DNA from: Pavlovales sp. CCMP2436
Taxonomy: Eukaryota; Haptophyta; Pavlovophyceae; Pavlovales
Length of the DNA stretch: 26,721 bases
Direction: 5' to 3'
NCBI GenBank assembly: GCA_026770615.1
Contig: MU631309.1
Span: 890,213-916,933 of the forward strand
The notes below the pieces were generated by a model. The model worked only from the letters and a program-made list of their open reading frames with translations, did not search any database and had not been told where the DNA came from. Shown here in pieces: positions 25,956-26,721 of this stretch (position 1 is its first letter; each line of letters starts with the position of its first letter). The position numbers were made by a program, and so were the translations under genes.

Positions 25956-26244
25956 CCGCCGCGCGTATTTAGTCATCGCTGGTTCGTTCCTGTACTCGCT
26001 GGGCGCGGCCGCCAAAAGGAAGACGCCGCGCGTCGGGATCAGGCAAATGCAATTGCGCAACGGGCATTGAACTCGCTCCCTTGGCTTCGGCCGTGCTTTT
26101 TTTAGCGCATTCGACTAATCTCGAACAAGTTATCCCGCGTCACCGCGGAAGCTCATACTTATAGGAACCACTGTTCCCACTCTCGGCGCGGCACAAATCT
26201 ACATGGCGGGGCAGGTTTAAGGTGACGCGCGGCGGCTGCGCGCT
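25956..26244. other. Spacer between GC-rich inverted arms
   Basis: No gene or RNA is supported here. It has short tRNA-like words (GGTTCGTTCC at 25,979, GAGTTCAATGCCC on the minus strand near 26,070), but no cloverleaf that I can draw. Confidence 0.4.
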
Positions 26245-26522
26245 GCAAGCACGTCCCCGTCCCTTCAGTCCGGCACGCTACCCGTGCTGATCGTGCGTGA
26301 TTTCGCGTCCACGGGCGCGCACGAGCGCGCGGGCGGGACGTGCGGACGCGCCCAGGGCTTCTCCAACGACCACAAGCCGGTGGCCGCGCGCTCCGCGGCC
26401 TTCCCGCCGCGCTGCGCTAAAAGGGCAAAGAGAACCGAGACGGGAGTCGAATACCGGACGTCTCGATTTCCGGAATTTTTACGCGCTCAACCTATTTTTG
26501 AGCGGAAGCCTCCGTTGCCTAG
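26245..26522 (-). repeat. GC-rich repeat, arm 2 of a large inverted repeat
   Basis: Inverted copy of 25,655-25,955, separated from it by about 290 bp of unrelated sequence. Host repeat DNA beyond the viral element. The remaining 26,523-26,721 is moderately GC-rich with no supported feature. Confidence 0.75.
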
Positions 26523-26721
26523 TTCCGTGTGTAAATTTCTACTTATACGTCCGCCCCCGAATGGTTCTGAAACCCGAACCCGAGCGTTGAAAAACACTCG
26601 GATCAGGGGAACTTTCCGAGCACACCGGATACCATCCCCACCGCTGAGTCTGATCAACAAAACGCCAATCGACGCTGCTCGACTGATTTGCTGCTGACCG
26701 AACTCCTCTGCATCTCGAGCG

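Noticed and set aside
25630..26120. tRNA genes suggested by box A/box B-like words
   Set aside because: No acceptor stem or anticodon arm can be drawn; the T-arm around 25,636-25,650 has mismatches. At best tRNA-derived repeats.
25611..26697. GC-rich frames of about 140-150 codons on both strands as host genes
   Set aside because: They fall on the two arms of one inverted repeat, GC-rich DNA has few stops, and sequence identity between the arms is not confined to the reading frame.

Overview
The window is eukaryotic genomic DNA carrying a decayed, integrated DNA virus of the Polinton-like virus (PLV) type. The clues are a compositional mosaic (GC-rich flanks, an AT-rich centre), a dead non-LTR retrotransposon, a glycosyltransferase family 29 (sialyltransferase-like) fragment, and one viral element bounded by long inverted repeats. 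I cannot name the host. GT29 and PLVs both occur in microalgae and other protists, so a protist host is a reasonable guess only.

Layout. 1-1,830: GC-rich flank with the start of a possible secreted protein, a broken retrotransposon reverse transcriptase and a GC-rich dispersed repeat. 1,950-3,100 and 4,098-4,510: scraps of a second, diverged PLV (capsid, fiber and penton pieces), split by a GC-rich GT29 fragment. 4,515-5,425: left terminal inverted repeat (TIR). 5,521-11,347, + strand: terminal gene A, tyrosine recombinase, a small basic protein, a TV-Pol/SF3 helicase fusion, a palindrome block and a RING-type protein. 11,604-13,439, - strand: major capsid protein and a small protein. 13,443-16,321, + strand: acidic protein, packaging ATPase, a protein with a duplicated 37-residue module, and the penton. 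16,448-16,990, - strand: the longest uninterrupted non-adhesin frame. 17,150-22,582, + strand: a very large fiber/adhesin with repeat stalk and concanavalin/LamG-like heads. 22,583-23,650: small genes. About 23,355-24,950: right TIR, carrying a GC-rich insertion. 24,950-25,600: the left end (TIR plus gene A) of another related element, joined outer end to outer end. 25,600-26,721: GC-rich flank with a large inverted repeat.

Together the genes would have given integration (tyrosine recombinase), replication (TV-Pol/helicase), a double-jelly-roll/penton capsid, genome packaging and host attachment. No protein-primed PolB, retroviral-type integrase or capsid protease was found, which favours PLV over Maverick/Polinton or virophage. 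Almost every gene is broken by frameshifts and in-frame stops.

Two patterns deserve attention beyond the virus itself. First, a family of tiny insertions (about 27-74 bp) shares one 3' end, has variable 5' ends and is flanked by 9-14-bp target duplications, with empty sites visible in the sister repeat; this looks like 5'-truncated retroposition. Second, the in-frame stops are nearly all TAA/TAG, several at positions where glutamine is expected, which suggests either UAR=Gln decoding or CpA-directed C-to-T mutation.
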